The notes under the pieces: generated by a model
Seen by the model: the letters and a program-made list of their open reading frames with translations, nothing else
What the model was told of the DNA's origin: nothing
Database searches by the model: none
Position numbers and translations under genes: made by a program
Assembly: GCA_034423775.1 (NCBI GenBank)
Contig: CP139918.1
Span: 2,170,001-2,234,000, forward strand
DNA: 64,000 nt
Source: Alphaproteobacteria bacterium US3C007
GTDB lineage: Bacteria > Pseudomonadota > Alphaproteobacteria > Rhodobacterales > Rhodobacteraceae
Reading direction: 5' to 3'
Shown: piece by piece, positions 19,684-27,376 of the stretch
How the letters are laid out: the number at the start of each line of letters is the position of its first letter
Numbering within the stretch: position 1 is the stretch's first letter

Positions 19684-20121
19684 CTAGCGTGTATATTTTA
19701 TAAAAGGGGTAAGCTGGCCGATCTGATCATATAGATGGCGGGCTTGATGATTGAACTCTTGCGTCATCCAGTAGACGCTTGGGCACCCGGCCTGATCGCT
19801 GGCGTGATACACGGCGGTGATTAAAGCTTTGGCAACCCCTTTGCCGCGTTGTTGCGGTGCGGTGAATAAATCTTGCAGATATACCACATCTTCGACCCGC
19901 CAATTATGCGGGTGAAAAATATAATGCACCAAACCCACCATTTCACCGCCCAATTCGGCCACGATCGCGTTTTGCGTTGTGATTTCGTTTGAACAGAGGC
20001 GCTCAAAGGTGGTGCGATACACGTTTTCCGCCAGCTCGGTCTCATAAAACGCCAGATACCCCCGCCAAAGCGCCTGCCAGGCGTGATACTCGTTGGGCCG
20101 TAAGCTGCGCGTTGTGATCAC
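19684..20121 (-). CDS. GNAT-family N-acetyltransferase
   Basis: 145 residues, probably using the GTG at 20121 (read MITTRSLRPNEY). The acetyl-CoA motif is seen as LQDLFTAPQQRGKGVAKALITAV, followed by the beta-5/alpha-4 region VYWMTQEFNHQARHLYDQIG. The N-terminal EYHAWQALWRGYLAFY resembles the small amine-acetylating GNAT group. The substrate is unknown. It is directly upstream of deoD with a 9-bp gap. The start region contains TGTGATCACC, one base off the TCA operator palindrome, but it is coding and single, so I treat it as chance. Confidence 0.82.
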   Translation of the reverse strand: MITTRSLRPNEYHAWQALWRGYLAFYETELAENVYRTTFERLCSNEITTQNAIVAELGGEMVGLVHYIFHPHNWRVEDVVYLQDLFTAPQQRGKGVAKALITAVYHASDQAGCPSVYWMTQEFNHQARHLYDQIGQLTPFIKYTR

Positions 20122-20224
20122 CGCTTGTTCCTTTATTTGCTTTTAGCGAAAATCTAACGAAGCCGGCCATACAAGGCCAGCCTTGTTCTTCGAAGGGTGT
20201 GATTTTTTGGAGCCTGTGGCCGCG

Positions 20225-22192
20225 TTACTCTGCGGCTAAATCGGTTGGATCTGCAAGACTGACGATATCCATCATAATGGCGTTCAATTCGAAATCTTTC
20301 GGGGTGTATATTTTTGCAACGCCCATCGCTGTCAGACGGGTCATATCTTCTTGTGGAATAATGCCCCCAACCACCACGGGAATGTTATCAAGTTGGGCCA
20401 GTTGCAGGCGCTTCATCATATCTTCCACTAGGGGAATATGACTGCCCGATAAGATTGACAGGCCGATCACATGGGGCTGGTGCTCTTGAACAGAGGCAAT
20501 CAGCTGTTCGGGCGTTAAGCGGATGCCATCATACGCAATCTCCATTCCGCAATCGCGCGCCCGGGCGGCGATTTGCTCGGCCCCGTTCGAGTGACCGTCA
20601 AGCCCGGGTTTGCCCATCAAAAAGCCCAAGCGGCGCCCCAGCTTCTGACTCACAAGATCGACCGCTTCGCGAATTTCATCTAGCCCTTCGCTTTTGTTGG
20701 ATACGCCGCGCGCCACGCCTGTTGGCCCTCTGTATTCGCCATAGATAAGCCGCATTTGCGCCGCCCATTCGCCGGTTGTCACGCCGGCTTTGGCCGCAGC
20801 GATAGAAGCCGGCATGATGTTCTCACCCGCCTGCGCCGCCGCGCGCAAGCTGCGCAGCGCGCTCGCCACGGATGCGTCATCGCGGGCGCTGCGCCAAGCG
20901 TTCAACCGGTCCACCTGATCCTGCTCAACGGCTGGGTCAACCGTCATTATGCCACCATCTCCGGCGGTAAGGGGCGAAGGCTCTCCCGTGGTGAACTTAT
21001 TGACCCCGACCACGGTTGTTTCTTTTGAAGCGATTTTGTTCAGCCGTTGCGTGTTGCTTTCCACGAGGCGCGATTTCATATAGCCGATTGCTTCGATTGC
21101 GCCGCCCAGCGCATCGAGCGATGCCAGCTCATGGCGCGCTTCGTCTTTCAAACGCGCAACCTTGGCCTCTATGGTGGGGTTGCCGTCGAACAGATCTTCA
21201 TATTCCAGCAGATCTGTTTCAAAGGCCATGATCTGCTGCATCCGCATCGACCATTGTTGATCCCAGGGGCGCGGCAGGCCCAAAGCTTCATTCCAGGCTG
21301 GCAATTGTACGGCCCGGGCGCGGGCATTTTTTGACAATGTGACGGCCAGCATTTCGATCAGAATACGATAAACATTATTTTCCGGTTGCTGTTCGGTAAG
21401 CCCAAGCGAATTCACTTGCACCCCATATCTGAACCGTCGGTATTTTGGATTTTCAACGCCGTAGCGGGTTTCACAAATTTCATCCCACAGGTCCACAAAG
21501 GCGCGCATCTTGCACATTTCGGTGACGAAGCGAATGCCTGCATTCACAAAAAACGAAATACGACCGACGAGTTTGGGAAAATCATGCGCTGGCACGCGTT
21601 CTTGCAACTCATCCAACACCGCGGTTGCGGTCGCCAAAGCAAAGGCAAGCTCTTGTTCTGGTGTCGCTCCGGCCTCTTGTAAATGATAAGAGCACACGTT
21701 CATTGGGTTCCACTTTGGCAGCTGCTCATAGCAATATTCTGCCACATCACCGATTAGTTTGAGCGAGGGTTGCGGGGGGCAAATATACGTGCCGCGCGAC
21801 AAATATTCTTTGATAATATCATTTTGCACGGTGCCTTGCAGCGCGCTTATATCGGCGCCCTGCTCCTCAGCGACCGCGATATATAACGCCAGCAGCCAAG
21901 GGGCTGTCGCATTGATCGTCATTGAGGTGTTCATCTGATCTAGGGGGATCTGCTCAAATAGGCTGCGCATATCGCCAAGATGGCAAATTGGCACCCCGAC
22001 TTTTCCAACTTCCCCCTGCGCCAGAAGATGATCACTGTCATAGCCTGTCTGGGTGGGTAAATCGAAGGCTACCGACAATCCCGTCTGGCCTTTTTGCAAA
22101 TTTGATCGGTAAAGCGCGTTTGAGTCGCGCGCCGTCGAATGGCCCGCATATGTTCTGATCAGCCATGGACGATCTTTTGGTGAGAAGCTCAT
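20225..22192 (-). CDS. ecm: Ethylmalonyl-CoA mutase
   Basis: 655 residues; adenosylcobalamin-dependent mutase that converts (2R)-ethylmalonyl-CoA to (2S)-methylsuccinyl-CoA. The large TIM-barrel domain (about 1-510) has GLSVAFDLPTQTGYDSD, MNTSMTINATAPW and PKWNPMNVCSYHLQEAG. The C-terminal B12-binding domain (about 520-655) has the cobalt-ligand motif in GLDGHSNGAEQIA and GLSILSGSH. Methylmalonyl-CoA mutases are longer (about 710) and have a different barrel N terminus. With ccr divergent 425 bp away, Ecm is the natural reading rather than methylmalonyl-CoA mutase. Confidence 0.9.
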   Translation of the reverse strand: MSFSPKDRPWLIRTYAGHSTARDSNALYRSNLQKGQTGLSVAFDLPTQTGYDSDHLLAQGEVGKVGVPICHLGDMRSLFEQIPLDQMNTSMTINATAPWLLALYIAVAEEQGADISALQGTVQNDIIKEYLSRGTYICPPQPSLKLIGDVAEYCYEQLPKWNPMNVCSYHLQEAGATPEQELAFALATATAVLDELQERVPAHDFPKLVGRISFFVNAGIRFVTEMCKMRAFVDLWDEICETRYGVENPKYRRFRYGVQVNSLGLTEQQPENNVYRILIEMLAVTLSKNARARAVQLPAWNEALGLPRPWDQQWSMRMQQIMAFETDLLEYEDLFDGNPTIEAKVARLKDEARHELASLDALGGAIEAIGYMKSRLVESNTQRLNKIASKETTVVGVNKFTTGEPSPLTAGDGGIMTVDPAVEQDQVDRLNAWRSARDDASVASALRSLRAAAQAGENIMPASIAAAKAGVTTGEWAAQMRLIYGEYRGPTGVARGVSNKSEGLDEIREAVDLVSQKLGRRLGFLMGKPGLDGHSNGAEQIAARARDCGMEIAYDGIRLTPEQLIASVQEHQPHVIGLSILSGSHIPLVEDMMKRLQLAQLDNIPVVVGGIIPQEDMTRLTAMGVAKIYTPKDFELNAIMMDIVSLADPTDLAAE

Positions 22193-22617
22193 CTGCGCAA
22201 CCTTTGGAATATAATATTATTACTATTTTAGGTTTGTATATGAAACAATATACCAATGTCAATTCGCTGCACTGCGGCAGGTCGATTTTTTCATCTGCTT
22301 CGTGATCTAGGCTTTGTAGACGATGATGGAGCTTATAAATCAAAGGGTTTATTGGCTGTCATGATTTTTTTATGGATCTTAGCAAATACTTATTTGGAAT
22401 TATTTTAAATAGGCTTCGTCCGTTACGGTTTGGTTATCGCAGCGTTTGCTATGCAAATTCAAAATTCAATTGGGTTTATCGTGCATTATTTTTTAATATA
22501 AGTGTAATTATATTTCAAAAATAGATTAAATTAGGTTGCAAAATTACTTTTAGGGCGATAACGGTGAATAACGCAAAAAATTCTGCGCTGCGGCGCTACA
22601 GGGCATAGGAGAGAGTG
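22193..22617. promoter_or_regulatory. Divergent ecm/ccr promoter region
   Basis: 425 bp without a gene, strongly A/T-rich compared with its neighbours. It must hold both promoters. Visible symmetry: TTTGC-TAT-GCAAA (22445-22457), and further TTGCAAAA at 22536-22543. TTTGCAA-type repeats are known for short-chain fatty acyl-CoA regulators of the RamB/PccR (ScfR) type, so co-control of both genes is plausible but inferred. CTGCACTGCGGCAG at about 22267-22280 is another imperfect palindrome. Confidence 0.5.
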
Positions 22618-23895
22618 ATGGCGCTTGATGTAAAGCCTGAAACGGCACGCTATGAGGCCAAAGAAAAAGATTTATATAATGTCGGAGAAATGCCGCCATT
22701 GGGATTTGTTCCAAAATCTATGCATGCCTGGGCCATTCGCCGCGAGCGGCATGGCGAACCGGATCGCTCGTTCCAATTGGAGGTTGTGGATGTCCCCTCG
22801 TTGGGCAGTCATGACGTACTGGTTTTGGTAATGGCCGCCGGGGTAAACTATAACGGGGTCTGGGCTGGTTTGGGCATTCCAATAAGCCCGTTTGATGTGC
22901 ATAAAGCCGCGTATCATATCGCTGGCTCTGACGCCTCTGGTATCGTTTGGGACGTAGGCGAAAAGGTCACAAGATGGCGCGTCGGGGATGAGGTGGTGAT
23001 CCATTGCAATCAGGATGATGGTGATGATGAAGAATGCAATGGCGGCGACCCGATGTATTCTGCCAGTCAGCGGATTTGGGGTTATGAGACACCAGATGGA
23101 TCTTTTGCACAATTCACAGCGGTACAATCACAGCAATTGATGCCGCGCCCTAAACATCTGACATGGGAAGAAAGTGCCTGTTACACGCTGACACTGGCGA
23201 CCGCCTATCGGATGCTATTCGGGCACCATCCGCATGATCTTAAGCCGGGGCAAAACGTGTTGGTTTGGGGCGCGTCTGGGGGGTTGGGCTCTTATGCAAT
23301 CCAACTGATCAATACGGCTGGCGCCAATGCGATTGCCGTGATTTCGGATGAAGATAAACGCGACTTTGTGCTGAGCTTGGGCGCTAAAGGCGTTATCAAT
23401 CGCAAAGATTTCAATTGCTGGGGACAATTGCCGGTTGTGAATTCTGACGCGTATAAAACTTGGTTCTCCGAGGTGCGCAAATTTGGCAAGGCCATTTGGG
23501 AGATCACGGGCAAGGGCGTGAATGTGGATATTGTATTCGAGCACCCTGGTGAAAGCACTTTCCCGGTTTCGACTTTCGTGTGTAAAAAAGGCGGGATGGT
23601 GGTGATCTGCGCGGGCACCACAGGTTATAATCTGACGTTGGATGCACGCTATCTTTGGATGAACCAGAAACGCGTTCAAGGTAGCCATTTTGCGCATTTG
23701 CAGCAAGCCTCAGCGGCCAATAAACTTATGGTCGAGCGGCGGTTAGATCCTTGCATGTCCGAAGTCTTTGGCTGGGATGAGATTCCCGCCGCGCATATTA
23801 AAATGCGCCGCAACGAGCATAAGCCGGGAAATATGGCCGTTTTGGTACAAGCGCCACGGGCAGGTTTGCGCACGTTTGAGGATGCGGTTTTATAG
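22618..23895 (+). CDS. ccr: Crotonyl-CoA carboxylase/reductase
   Basis: 425 residues from ATG 22618 (AGGAGAGAG upstream; a GTG sits directly before it). The enzyme reductively carboxylates crotonyl-CoA with NADPH and CO2 to (2S)-ethylmalonyl-CoA, the defining step of the ethylmalonyl-CoA pathway. It is an MDR-family protein: GroES-like part with VNYNGVWAGLG and GSDASGIVW, and the NADPH motif WGASGGLGSYAIQL near 220. Ccr hallmarks include the acidic insert NQDDGDDEECNGGDP, QRIWGYETPDGSFAQF and GSHFAHLQQASAAN near the end, where the CO2-site His is expected. Divergent from ecm. Confidence 0.95.
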   Translation: MALDVKPETARYEAKEKDLYNVGEMPPLGFVPKSMHAWAIRRERHGEPDRSFQLEVVDVPSLGSHDVLVLVMAAGVNYNGVWAGLGIPISPFDVHKAAYHIAGSDASGIVWDVGEKVTRWRVGDEVVIHCNQDDGDDEECNGGDPMYSASQRIWGYETPDGSFAQFTAVQSQQLMPRPKHLTWEESACYTLTLATAYRMLFGHHPHDLKPGQNVLVWGASGGLGSYAIQLINTAGANAIAVISDEDKRDFVLSLGAKGVINRKDFNCWGQLPVVNSDAYKTWFSEVRKFGKAIWEITGKGVNVDIVFEHPGESTFPVSTFVCKKGGMVVICAGTTGYNLTLDARYLWMNQKRVQGSHFAHLQQASAANKLMVERRLDPCMSEVFGWDEIPAAHIKMRRNEHKPGNMAVLVQAPRAGLRTFEDAVL

Positions 23896-24104
23896 ATTTA
23901 AAAGTGACGCCTTGGGCAGGTTGCAACGAATCGCTTTTGTTAGAGGGGGCGTGCAGCTTTTTTGGGGCCGTTCTTTGGTTTTCAGTGGTTTATTGCGAAC
24001 CCCCTCACTATTTTTGGGGAATTGGAAAACGCGAATTTCGTTAAATCAGACGCTTTGCTATCCTAGATTTAACACTCTGTTAACCATTTTTCGTGAGAAT
24101 CGCT

Positions 24105-24323
24105 ATGACGCATAATTGGATTATTGATGTCCTTTCAGATCTTCGTACTTTCGCTGAGAAGAACGGCCTAGAGGGGCTGGCTTTGCAATTAGACAATGCG
24201 CAATTAATGGCTGCACTGGAAATTGCGGCAAAAACCGAGGGGCTGCGCAGTGACGCGTTACACAAAGATCACGACCTTCGAACCCACGCTGGGGCGCCTC
24301 GAGAACGCCAGCCAGCTGGCTGA
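24105..24323 (+). CDS. Small ORF upstream of and overlapping luxR
   Basis: 72 residues from ATG 24105 (MTHNWIIDVLSDLRTFAEKNG). The first 50 residues read like a compact helical soluble protein (LEGLALQLDNAQLMAALEIA). The last 20 (DHDLRTHAGAPRERQPAG) fall where luxR already runs in another frame and look unconserved. The overlap with luxR is 74 nt if luxR starts at 24250. I believe short ORFs of this type sit before luxR in other roseobacters, but I cannot verify this. It could be a translational coupler or a micro-protein. The Shine-Dalgarno signal is weak (GAGAA). Confidence 0.55.
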   Translation: MTHNWIIDVLSDLRTFAEKNGLEGLALQLDNAQLMAALEIAAKTEGLRSDALHKDHDLRTHAGAPRERQPAG

Positions 24324-24978
24324 TGTTCAATCCGTTATTGAAGAATTTCGCGATGTATTTTCCGTTGATCATATGGTGTATCATTGGGTGAATTCGAAAT
24401 GTGGACGGCTGGGGGTGGGCACGTATTCGGGCGCTTGGGTCAGCCGCTATATTCAGCAATCCTATATTCGTATTGATCCGGTGGTTTTGGGGGGCTTTCA
24501 GCGGTTTCACCCCGTTGATTGGAAGGATCTTGATTGGTCAAGCAAAGCGGCGCGGGCGTTTCAGGCTGACGCGTTAGAGCATGGGGTGGGCCGTCAGGGG
24601 CTGTCTATTCCGATCCGAGGGCCAAAAGGCCAATACGCTTTGTTTACGATCAGTCATAACGCTTCGGATGAGGCATGGGCGGGCTTTATCGAAACGGCTC
24701 GGCGCGACCTTATTTTAATTGCGCATTATTTTAATAAAAAAATTTTAGATATCGAAGCTGAGGGTGTCGTAGATCCCAGCCCGGTGCTTTCCCCGCGCGA
24801 AAATGAAACGCTGACATTTCTGGCGCTTGGGTATAGCCGGGCGCAAGTTGCGCATACATTATGCATTTCGGAAAATACATTGCGCGTCTATATTGAAAGC
24901 GCCCGCTATAAATTGGGCGCTGCCAATACCACGCATGCGGTTTCGTTGGCGGTTAGCCGCGGGTTGATTTTGCTCTAG
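24250..24978 (+). CDS. LuxR-family quorum-sensing transcriptional regulator
   Basis: 242 residues with the proposed GTG start at 24250 preceded by GAGGGG. The N-terminal autoinducer-binding domain has SRYIQQSYIRIDPVV, where Tyr, Asp and Pro match conserved LuxR pocket residues, and VGRQGLSIPIRGPKGQYALFT. The C-terminal HTH (about 175-240) reads LSPRENETLTFLALGYSRAQ and ISENTLRVYIESARYKLGA, a good LuxR-type DNA-binding domain. luxI follows 83 bp on. It is expected to bind the acyl-homoserine lactone made by that neighbour. No clear lux box is visible upstream of either gene. Confidence 0.88.
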   Translation: MTRYTKITTFEPTLGRLENASQLADVQSVIEEFRDVFSVDHMVYHWVNSKCGRLGVGTYSGAWVSRYIQQSYIRIDPVVLGGFQRFHPVDWKDLDWSSKAARAFQADALEHGVGRQGLSIPIRGPKGQYALFTISHNASDEAWAGFIETARRDLILIAHYFNKKILDIEAEGVVDPSPVLSPRENETLTFLALGYSRAQVAHTLCISENTLRVYIESARYKLGAANTTHAVSLAVSRGLILL

Positions 24979-25061
24979 CTCGCCTGCGCTGCGCGCGCAT
25001 GTCTAAGCTAAGTTTAATGGTCTGATCCTAGTCTTTTTAAGGCAACCAGGGGATTATATAT

Positions 25062-25694
25062 TTGCTTAGATATCTTTATGGCGATCAGCTGTCTGATCAC
25101 CCGCTTTTGCGCGACACTATGTTTCGTGATCGTGCCGCCCAATTTAAAACCCGCCTTAAATGGCAGGTGGATGTGGATGAAAATGGCTTTGAGCGCGATG
25201 AGTATGACGCGCTTAATCCGCTTTATGTGATTTTGGAAAATAACCTTGGTCGGCATGAGGGCTCTTTGCGTCTGCTGCCCACCACGGGGCGCTGTATGAT
25301 CAATGAGAAGTTCCGTTTTTTGCTGGGAGGCAGCAGTCTGAGCAGCCCGTTGATCTGGGAATCTACGCGGTTCTGTCTGGCCCCCAAAGCTTTCAAGCAT
25401 AGCGCGTCAAAATTGATGCTGGCGGCGGGTGAGGTCATGCTTGGGTTTGGCGTTGAGCAATCGGTGGCTGTGTTTGATCATACGATGCGGCGCATCTATC
25501 GACGTATCGGGGCAACCCCTGAGATTTTAGCCGAGCAGGGCTCCGGTAAAACATATATCGGTCTGGGATTATGGAGTTTTTCCCCCTTGCAACGCCAGGC
25601 GGTTGCCCGCAGCGCGAAGGTTTTGCCGGAACATTCAAGCCATTGGTTTGACTTGGCTTTTGGGGCAAGTAAGCGCGTGGTGCCCGTGCCGTAA
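25062..25694 (+). CDS. Acyl-homoserine-lactone synthase (LuxI family)
   Basis: 210 residues from a TTG start at 25062, supported by AGGGGA about 9 nt upstream; the next in-frame ATG would delete the first 19 residues. LuxI invariant residues are in register: R24, F28 and W34 in FRDRAAQFKTRLKW, the acidic pair in RDEYDA (about 46 and 49), and R70 in GSLRLLPTTGR. It makes an N-acyl-homoserine lactone from acyl-ACP and S-adenosylmethionine; acyl length cannot be predicted. It pairs with the luxR gene just upstream. A TTG start may keep basal translation low. Confidence 0.9.
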   Translation: MLRYLYGDQLSDHPLLRDTMFRDRAAQFKTRLKWQVDVDENGFERDEYDALNPLYVILENNLGRHEGSLRLLPTTGRCMINEKFRFLLGGSSLSSPLIWESTRFCLAPKAFKHSASKLMLAAGEVMLGFGVEQSVAVFDHTMRRIYRRIGATPEILAEQGSGKTYIGLGLWSFSPLQRQAVARSAKVLPEHSSHWFDLAFGASKRVVPVP

Positions 25695-25746
25695 AGAAAG
25701 TGGCTTCTCTCTGGTGCTTTGGTGGCTTGGCCGGTAAACTACGCTT

Positions 25747-27279
25747 ATGCAGGTACGGCAGGTTGAACTTTCTTTAGATCAGGCAGAGGCTTATGATCAT
25801 GTGGCGGCGCTGCTGCGCGCCGCTGGCGTAGATCTTGAAAACAACCTTTTGGTGCCGGGGCGCGAGCGCGATGCCCGGGTTACCGCTTTGATCGGTAAAG
25901 CGGGTTCTGGAAAAACCTTATTGCTGTCGGAACTTTATCACGCGATGCGGCGCATCGGTGTTGATGTGGTGTCGGGGGATTATGAACCGCGGCGCAATCG
26001 TACCAAGCGCAGTTTGGCGATTTTGGCACCCACGAATAAAGCCGCCAGCGTGCTGCGTATGAAAGGTGTGCCGGCCACAACCATTCACCGCATTCTTTAT
26101 ACGCCGGTTTATGATCCGGAATATGAAAAAATTGCTGATTGGCTGGCCGGTCAATCTGAAAAACCCCAGATTGAAGATTTAAGCGAGGCGGCCCTGGCGC
26201 GCGCTTTTGAGTTTTACCAAAACAATAAATCTATCCCCGGGGCGCTGGCGGCGGCTGGCCTGCGCGGTTCGGATTTTATTACCGGCTGGAAGCGTCGCGA
26301 AGATCCGTTGGATATCGGCTTTATCGATGAAGCCTCAATGTTGGATGATCGACAATTTGAAGATTTACAGCAAATTTTTCCAATATTGGTTTTATTCGGA
26401 GATCCGGCGCAATTGGCCCCGGTAAACCAATCAGGCCAAATGGTATTTGAAAAATTAGAACCAGAAAAGCAGATCACGCTGCAACGCGTTCACCGCCAAG
26501 ATGCGGATAATCCGATCTTGGATTTGGCCCATGCGCTGGGTGATCCTGCGCTTGGATTTTCTGATTTTGAAGCGATGATATCGCATTATGCCGCGCGCGA
26601 TGAGCGCGTTGTTTTGGGCCAGCGCGTCGATGTTGATCTGATGGCCCGCAGCCCGGTTCTGGTTTGGCGCAATGCCACCCGAATTCGGCTTATTTCTGCC
26701 TTTCGAAGGGTTTATGATGCACCGGACACCGAGCTGCTTGAGGGCGAACCACTGATTTGCGATGGGATTGAATTGCCATTGAAACATCGCAAGAAGCGCC
26801 TTGATTTGGAGGCACGGGGCCTCATCAAAGGCGCGCAAGTTGTCTATTTGGGGCCTGGGCGGCGCGCCGGCTTTTCAAAATTGCACGTGATCGGGGCGGA
26901 AGACCCAAAAGTTTCAGCGGCTTCTATCATCAAAATTGAAAAACCCGGTGAAGAAGAACCGTTTATTCCGTTTGCGGCCAATATGGGCGCCGCTTTTTTA
27001 CATGGCGCGGCCGTGACCATCCATAAAGCGCAGGGCAGCCAATGGGAAACGGTGCAGGTTTTTGCACCAGATCTGGAAATGGCTGCGCGTATGGGGCGAG
27101 TCGAGGCCAATCAACCGCTTTGGAAGCGCCTTGCCTATGTGGCGATCACCCGGGCCGAGCAGCGGCTGATCTGGGTGGTGCGTAACCGATTGTCCAAACC
27201 CTCAACCCCGCTTCAAATCGAGGATCTTCGCGCGCAAGCTCCGGCGCCTTTGGCTTTGGATATTCAAGAAGATGGATAA
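25747..27279 (+). CDS. RecD-like superfamily 1 DNA helicase
   Basis: 510 residues. Walker A is GKAGSGKT (about 50-57), Walker B is GFIDEASML (about 193-201), and further SF1 motifs are LFGDPAQLAPV (motif III), HRQDADNPILDLA (IV) and AVTIHKAQGSQWE with YVAITRAEQRLIW (V/VI). This matches RecD2/TraA-type helicases with a UvrD-C2 ending. No recB or recC genes are nearby, and no relaxase domain is fused, so it is a stand-alone enzyme probably involved in DNA repair. It starts 52 bp after luxI; co-transcription with the quorum-sensing genes is possible. Confidence 0.85.
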   Translation: MQVRQVELSLDQAEAYDHVAALLRAAGVDLENNLLVPGRERDARVTALIGKAGSGKTLLLSELYHAMRRIGVDVVSGDYEPRRNRTKRSLAILAPTNKAASVLRMKGVPATTIHRILYTPVYDPEYEKIADWLAGQSEKPQIEDLSEAALARAFEFYQNNKSIPGALAAAGLRGSDFITGWKRREDPLDIGFIDEASMLDDRQFEDLQQIFPILVLFGDPAQLAPVNQSGQMVFEKLEPEKQITLQRVHRQDADNPILDLAHALGDPALGFSDFEAMISHYAARDERVVLGQRVDVDLMARSPVLVWRNATRIRLISAFRRVYDAPDTELLEGEPLICDGIELPLKHRKKRLDLEARGLIKGAQVVYLGPGRRAGFSKLHVIGAEDPKVSAASIIKIEKPGEEEPFIPFAANMGAAFLHGAAVTIHKAQGSQWETVQVFAPDLEMAARMGRVEANQPLWKRLAYVAITRAEQRLIWVVRNRLSKPSTPLQIEDLRAQAPAPLALDIQEDG

Positions 27280-27376
27280 TCTGTTCAGCTCTGCATGGGC
27301 CGCGGCAAGAAGGTGGCTTGCAAACGGCGCGGTTTCCTTTTCATATGGCAATCAGACGCTGCAGGGGGGGTGGTGA

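Noticed and set aside
20111..20121. TGTGATCACC, near-copy of the TCA operator palindrome
   Set aside because: Single, one base off, and inside the start of the acetyltransferase coding sequence, so chance is more likely.
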